Source: Spirosoma sp. (lineage in GTDB: Bacteria; Bacteroidota; Bacteroidia; Cytophagales; Spirosomataceae). Taken from it: a stretch of 7,959 nucleotides of DNA. Positions 4,658 through 7,959 of this stretch are shown here, in pieces. The translations under genes were made by a program, and so were the position numbers. Each line of letters starts with the position of its first letter. Within the stretch, counting starts at the first letter, position 1. Location of the stretch: assembly GCA_025351545.1 (NCBI GenBank), contig JANXVQ010000340.1, positions 1 through 7,959 of the forward strand, in the 5' to 3' direction. The notes beneath the pieces are model-generated. The model saw nothing but the letters and a program-made list of their open reading frames with translations, was not told the DNA's origin and did not search any database.

Positions 4658-6847
4658 GTTTCGATCAACGCCGGATAAATTGTAGGTGAGTTGATTTTTA
4701 CCGTTACTGAAGTAATCTAAAGCTGCGAGGCCGATAGAAAAGGTGTTTTGCTGATAGGAGAGGTCTACGATTCCCGTTTCGCCCACAAAACCATTAGTCC
4801 GGTAGGGCTGGTCATTTACATTAAAACTAATAATTCGAACCGGAACATCGGCCTTGTAAGTTTCCAGCTGATCGGGTGTGAACTGGTCCAGTCCGTGAAC
4901 TCCGCCCATGTAGAAAGTGCCGTCGGAGCCAACTAAAGATGCATGACTATTATACTCACGACCCTTTGTCGAAACAACTGGGCTGAACTTGCCTTCGGCA
5001 GGGAAAAACTTAACTAATCCATTGTTTGTACTCAGCCAATAGTGCCCCTTATGGTCGAGCAACATGCCATATACCACATCGTCGGGCAAACCGTCACGAA
5101 CCGTATATGTCCGAGTAACGCGCCGGGTAGCCGGGTCAAAATGAACCAGACCCCGATCCGTGCAAAGCCATAAACCCTGTCGCGCTGGATCGACAATAAA
5201 GTCCATGATATTATAACCGGGCAAGGTCGCATATTGCTGAATCAACTGGTTATTGCTGTACTTGTACACGACCAAATCCTGATCGCGCCGACCTGCGTAG
5301 AGTAAACCAGTGACCGGATCGAAGTAAAATGAACCGAAATAGGTGCCTTCCGGATCTACGCGGCTTATGAATTTTAGATCAGGGCTCAATAAAAACAGCC
5401 CGCCAAAAGTAGCCATGACAAATTGCCCATCGGGCAGTTCGTAAATACCTCGTGCAAACCGACAGTCGGCATCGTTGCAGAGTGGATTTGGCAGTTCAAC
5501 AAAGCGGTCGTGTTTAGGGTCGTAACGAAGTAAACTCTGTAAATTTGTGACTAGAATCCGGCCATTCCGGGTACAAATAATATGCCGGACATTGCCTTCT
5601 GTGGGTACGCCCTGATCGGCAATGTAGGCACGCATTTGTCCCGTTTTTGGATCAAAGAGCCGAATGCCGCCATCCACCGTCCCAATCCAGATACGTCCCT
5701 GTTTGTCTTCGCAAAGACCCCGGATAGGGTGCCTGTTTAGGTCCGATAAGTCAGTTGGGTCGTCGGGAAATGTTTCAATCGTGTAGGCGTTGGGGTAAAT
5801 TATATCAACGCCAAAGGGGTCACCATTCACCCAGACAAGTCCCAGATTATCTACGTACACCTCCGAAACCTGATTCGTCAGTAGCGACGTGGTTTTGGCA
5901 TTCCCCGGCTGTATCTCGCGCAACAATTTCATATTGTCAGGATCGTAAAGCCATACGCCTGATCCCGCGGCACCGATCCACCAGTGTCCTTCTTTATCTT
6001 CGTCAATACTTACGAAACGATACGTGTCAATGCCCGGCCGTAGTGGGTGATAGCGTACCAGGTGAGTCAGGCTGGCATCAAACTCAAAAATGCCCTTCGG
6101 ACCGGCAAAGCAATAATTACCATAGTGAGAGCCAACCATATCGCAGCGGTGAATAGACTGGAAAAGGTAAGATTTCCTGAACTGATTAGCCGGTAACGTG
6201 CTGATGGATTGATCGGTTGACTGACCTGTCAAAAAGGTGGTGAGCTGGTGTGTCTGGTAATTATACCGCGCAAACCCCATGGGTAAAAGATAGAGTAACG
6301 TACGTTTATCAGCCTGATGCTCAATCCATTCGGTATTGATACTGAACTTCGGCTTAACCGATGGCCTGATGCTTGTTTTACGTCCGGTTCGGTAGTTCAG
6401 TTTCATAATACCTTCTATATTACTCGCATACCAAACCGTTGAGTCATCGGCAAAAAAAGGCTCCTGAAGGGCGGGTAGACGACGTCCCTGCCGATCTGTG
6501 GCGTAGATGTGCTCGAACGAATCGGTATGCCGGACATAGCGGTTAAGGCATTCTTCTGTTCCGACCCAAAGATTCCCGGAAGGATCTTCGATGACACCGC
6601 GCACCTCTCCTTTACCAATAGTGGTTGAGTCCCGATCGTCGAAGTTGTAGGTTGTAAATTGGGTGCCATCGTAGCGATTAAGGCCATTCTGGCTACTCAT
6701 CCACATAAACCCCCGTGAATCTTTAAGGATATAAAAACACGACCCCTGCGATAGTCCGTCGGCGGTGGTGAGGTGGCGGATAGCAAATGGATGCTGCGCC
6801 TGCCCAATCTGCGTTAGCACAAGAAAAACGGGAATTAACCAGCGCAT
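4655..6847 (-). CDS. Sensor N-terminal fragment: signal peptide, propeller, start of Y_Y_Y
   Basis: If translated as it stands, this piece gives 730 residues. Residues 1-18 (MRWLIPVFLVLTQIGQAQ) form a Sec signal peptide, probably cut after AQ. Residues about 22-655 are Reg_prop repeats of the two-bladed-propeller type. They are recognised by TADGLSQ (28-34), DSRGFMWMSSQNGLNRYDG (43-61), DPSGNLWVGT (88-97), DKEGHWWIG (284-292), DKQGRIWIGTVDGGIRLFD (381-399) and DHKGHYWLSTNNGLVKF (598-614). About 669-730 begins the Y_Y_Y domain, ending TYNLSGVDRN before the stop. Without the downstream membrane helix the product would be released into the periplasm and could bind ligand but not signal. The propeller is likely the ligand-sensing part. 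The ligand is unknown, and the neighbouring genes are not a polysaccharide utilisation locus. Confidence 0.75.
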   Translation of the reverse strand: MRWLIPVFLVLTQIGQAQHPFAIRHLTTADGLSQGSCFYILKDSRGFMWMSSQNGLNRYDGTQFTTYNFDDRDSTTIGKGEVRGVIEDPSGNLWVGTEECLNRYVRHTDSFEHIYATDRQGRRLPALQEPFFADDSTVWYASNIEGIMKLNYRTGRKTSIRPSVKPKFSINTEWIEHQADKRTLLYLLPMGFARYNYQTHQLTTFLTGQSTDQSISTLPANQFRKSYLFQSIHRCDMVGSHYGNYCFAGPKGIFEFDASLTHLVRYHPLRPGIDTYRFVSIDEDKEGHWWIGAAGSGVWLYDPDNMKLLREIQPGNAKTTSLLTNQVSEVYVDNLGLVWVNGDPFGVDIIYPNAYTIETFPDDPTDLSDLNRHPIRGLCEDKQGRIWIGTVDGGIRLFDPKTGQMRAYIADQGVPTEGNVRHIICTRNGRILVTNLQSLLRYDPKHDRFVELPNPLCNDADCRFARGIYELPDGQFVMATFGGLFLLSPDLKFISRVDPEGTYFGSFYFDPVTGLLYAGRRDQDLVVYKYSNNQLIQQYATLPGYNIMDFIVDPARQGLWLCTDRGLVHFDPATRRVTRTYTVRDGLPDDVVYGMLLDHKGHYWLSTNNGLVKFFPAEGKFSPVVSTKGREYNSHASLVGSDGTFYMGGVHGLDQFTPDQLETYKADVPVRIISFNVNDQPYRTNGFVGETGIVDLSYQQNTFSIGLAALDYFSNGKNQLTYNLSGVDRN

Positions 6848-6868
6848 GTGAAAACAGGAAACTTGACT

Positions 6869-6900
6869 TAAAGGTACGTGGTAATTTGGATTTGTAAAAC
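6869..6900 (-). promoter_or_regulatory. Possible promoter of the sensor/regulator operon
   Basis: On the minus strand, TACCTTTA (6876-6869) is one base from the Bacteroidota -7 box TAnnTTTG. A T-rich GTTTT (6900-6896) lies about 19 bases upstream, in the place of the TTTG -33 element. The predicted transcript would start roughly 20 bases before the sensor ATG at 6847. Position and spacing fit, but neither box is perfect. Confidence 0.35.
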
Positions 6901-6959
6901 AGGCCAAAGCCGGTATCCATCCGTATCTGATACGTTGATTAGTACCCGGCACCACAGTC

Positions 6960-6992
6960 TTTGAATTCGCAATTGATTCGGTCGTATCTTGC
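6960..6992 (+). promoter_or_regulatory. Possible promoter of the aldolase gene
   Basis: TTTG at 6960-6963 matches the Bacteroidota -33 element. TATCTTGC at 6985-6992 partly matches the -7 box TAnnTTTG, with a 21-base spacer. The transcript would begin about 60 bases before the ATG at 7058. The -7 match is incomplete, so this is tentative. It lies in the 210-bp region shared with the divergent sensor operon. Confidence 0.35.
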
Positions 6993-7057
6993 TGACACAA
7001 AAATTCTTGTAATGAAACACAGTAAAGCGGGGCACAGCTTCCGTTTTGCCTAGGATT

Positions 7058-7819
7058 ATGAAGCAAAATATTGTTAAAACCCGGCTTAAAAACAGTCAGC
7101 CCGTGCTGGGCGTCTTGTCTAATAGCAGCGATCCGACCGTAGCTGAACTTTGCGGCTTGTCGGGATTGGATTTTTATATGATCGACGGCGAGCACAGCCC
7201 CATTACCACGGCGCAGGTGCAGGATATCGTGCGAGCCTGTGAGTTGAGCGGCATAACACCTCTGGCCCGTGTTCGGAGTAACGATCCGAAGCTGATTCTG
7301 CAATTTTTAGATGCGGGCGTGATGGGAATTATGATGCCTGCTATCAGTACCGTTGCTGATGCAGAAGCCCTGGTACAGGCGGTAAAATATGCACCCCTTG
7401 GCACGCGCGGGTTTGCACCGGTACGGGCAAACGATTATCTGCTGGGCAGTATGAATCAGGGGGAATATGTTGCTTTTGCCAACGAACAACTTCTTGTTCT
7501 CCCCCAGATTGAAGACAAAGAAGCCATTGATAATATCGATGATTTGCTAACCGTTGAGGGAATTGATGGGTTCGTGATTGGTCCGCGTGATCTGGCCATG
7601 AGCATGGGATACTATGACGGCCCCGGCCATGATGAAGTAAAACGAACAATTGCGGGCGTAGTTGACAAGATCAGAAAGGCCGGGCTAATTGCCGGAACCA
7701 CAGCTGCTACCGGCGATCAGGCTAAAGCGTTGATTGACCGGGGCGTGTTATTTTGCCTGAACTCGTTTGCGGGTTTATTGAAATCGGCGACCGGCGATTT
7801 TATGAAGGGACGATTGTGA
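7058..7819 (+). CDS. HpcH/HpaI aldolase/citrate lyase family protein
   Basis: This is a class II (metal-dependent) aldolase of 253 residues with the TIM-barrel fold of the HpcH/HpaI family, which cleaves 2-keto-hydroxy acids to pyruvate (or a related keto acid) and an aldehyde. Visible motifs are FYMIDGEHSP with the likely catalytic base His46, LARVR with substrate-binding Arg71, and YAPLGTRG at 111-118. LPQIED carries metal ligand Glu152 and GPRDLAMSMG carries metal ligand Asp178. Family length and active-site residues are complete. The exact substrate is unclear; 4-hydroxy-2-oxoheptanedioate, 2-keto-3-deoxy-sugar acids and macrophomate-like compounds are all known in this family. The ATG at 7058 is preferred over a TTG at 7046 because family members begin close to this point (KxRLKNSQPVLGV). 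The gene is divergent from the sensor gene and 81 bp upstream of rplU, which has its own promoter. Confidence 0.93.
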   Translation: MKQNIVKTRLKNSQPVLGVLSNSSDPTVAELCGLSGLDFYMIDGEHSPITTAQVQDIVRACELSGITPLARVRSNDPKLILQFLDAGVMGIMMPAISTVADAEALVQAVKYAPLGTRGFAPVRANDYLLGSMNQGEYVAFANEQLLVLPQIEDKEAIDNIDDLLTVEGIDGFVIGPRDLAMSMGYYDGPGHDEVKRTIAGVVDKIRKAGLIAGTTAATGDQAKALIDRGVLFCLNSFAGLLKSATGDFMKGRL

Positions 7820-7840
7820 GATTTTTTGCGAAAAGTACTC

Positions 7841-7870
7841 TTGCTTTCTGAACCGTTATTGCTACCTTTG
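7841..7870 (+). promoter_or_regulatory. Bacteroidota-type promoter of rplU
   Basis: TTG at 7841-7843 (the -33 element) and TACCTTTG at 7863-7870 (a perfect TAnnTTTG -7 box) are separated by 19 bases, the arrangement used by the Bacteroidota primary sigma factor. Transcription would start about 25 bases before the rplU ATG. That is too short for a structured ribosomal-protein leader of the kind known in Firmicutes. Confidence 0.75.
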
Positions 7871-7900
7871 CACCCTCATTTCCAATTTCATACACAACAC

Positions 7901-7959
7901 ATGTACGCAATCGTAGAGATCGCAGGGCAGCAATTCAAGATCCAAAAAGGTCGCCATAT
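7901..7959 (+). CDS. rplU: 50S ribosomal protein L21, N-terminal part
   Basis: The first 19 residues, MYAIVEIAGQQFKIQKGRH, match the highly conserved N-terminus of ribosomal protein L21 (MYAIVexgGkQyrV). L21 binds 23S rRNA in the large ribosomal subunit. The gene runs off the right edge of the window after 59 bases. It is preceded by an A/C-rich leader with no Shine-Dalgarno sequence and by a good promoter at 7841-7870. In most bacteria rpmA (L27) follows, but that lies outside this window. Confidence 0.95.
   Translation, partial: MYAIVEIAGQQFKIQKGRH

Larger units (their letters stand above)
3743..6847 (-). pseudogene. Propeller-type sensor histidine kinase, interrupted by in-frame TAG
   Basis: This is the whole locus of a membrane-bound two-component sensor kinase. 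Ignoring one stop codon it encodes about 1034 residues. The order is a signal peptide, a periplasmic Reg_prop beta-propeller, a Y_Y_Y domain, one membrane helix, a HisKA_3 dimerisation/phosphotransfer domain and a HATPase domain. That is a normal length and layout for this Bacteroidota family, whose members sense an extracellular signal and phosphorylate a separate LuxR-type regulator. The regulator gene follows with a 44-bp overlap. Codon 731 is TAG, and the two halves are in the same frame, with no insertion or deletion. The break falls inside the Y_Y_Y domain at a position usually occupied by Trp. The gene is therefore either a recent nonsense pseudogene, a two-piece gene, or affected by a sequencing error or strain-specific mutation. 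The start ATG at 6845-6847 immediately precedes the signal peptide. Confidence 0.85.

Noticed and set aside
4650..4660. Frameshift as the cause of the sensor break
   Set aside because: Both halves are in the same phase and the protein alignment continues without gap or insertion across the stop, so a substitution is the simpler explanation.
5755..6156. 133-codon plus-strand ORF inside the sensor gene
   Set aside because: It is antisense to clear Reg_prop repeats and its translation is Arg/Ser/Gln-rich with no domain; it is a shadow ORF.
6848..7303. Upstream extension of the sensor reading frame by 152 codons
   Set aside because: It would run antisense through the promoter region and the aldolase N-terminus, and the ATG at 6847 is followed directly by a good signal peptide.
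7344..7649. 101-codon minus-strand ORF inside the aldolase gene
   Set aside because: It is antisense to conserved aldolase motifs and its translation, rich in His, Pro and Gln, resembles nothing.
7820..7900. Ribosomal protein leader (L21-type) before rplU
   Set aside because: The predicted transcript start leaves only about 25 bases before the ATG, and no stable hairpin is visible.
1..7959. CRISPR array, insertion sequence, phage or toxin-antitoxin module
   Set aside because: No spaced direct repeats, transposase or integrase motifs, terminal inverted repeats around a gene, or recognisable toxin/antitoxin pair were seen on either strand.

Overview
The window looks like chromosomal DNA of a Bacteroidota member, most likely of the Spirosoma/Cytophagales type. 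The evidence is a sensor kinase of the 'Reg_prop propeller / Y_Y_Y / HisKA_3' build, which is typical of that phylum. There is also a TAnnTTTG -7 box (TACCTTTG) with a TTG -33 element in front of the ribosomal protein L21 gene, and clear Shine-Dalgarno sequences are missing at nearly all starts. The genus is an inference from protein style only.

Layout, left to right. Positions 1-295 hold no gene I can support and are AT-rich. Then follow three minus-strand genes: a very acidic, Asn-rich 103-residue protein (296-607), an unrecognised 146-residue protein (664-1104) and an SDR oxidoreductase (1220-1969). A 25-bp near-perfect inverted repeat (1125-1176) lies between the last two. Divergent from the SDR gene is a complete histone-deacetylase-superfamily hydrolase (2085-2987, +). 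An intrinsic terminator follows, oriented for the minus-strand operon coming from the right. That operon is a two-component system: a large propeller sensor kinase (3743-6847) and a NarL/LuxR-type response regulator (3139-3786) overlapping its end by 44 bp. Divergent from the sensor is a HpcH/HpaI-family aldolase (7058-7819, +). The window ends in the first 19 codons of rplU (7901-7959, +) behind a good Bacteroidota promoter.

The main anomaly is in the sensor kinase. Its reading frame is interrupted by one in-frame TAG (4655-4657) exactly where the Y_Y_Y domain normally has the tryptophan of its 'GVD-x-x-W' motif. Both sides stay in the same frame and together give a full-length protein of about 1034 residues, so a single TGG to TAG change explains the break. 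The stop separates the secreted propeller from the membrane-anchored kinase. The kinase ATPase domain also lacks a recognisable DxGxG (G1) box, so signalling may be impaired or unconventional even without the stop. The response regulator looks intact.

I see no CRISPR array, insertion sequence, phage gene or tRNA/rRNA, and no convincing multi-gene novel system. The points most worth following are the interrupted sensor, the degenerate ATPase box, the intergenic palindrome and the two unrecognised small genes.
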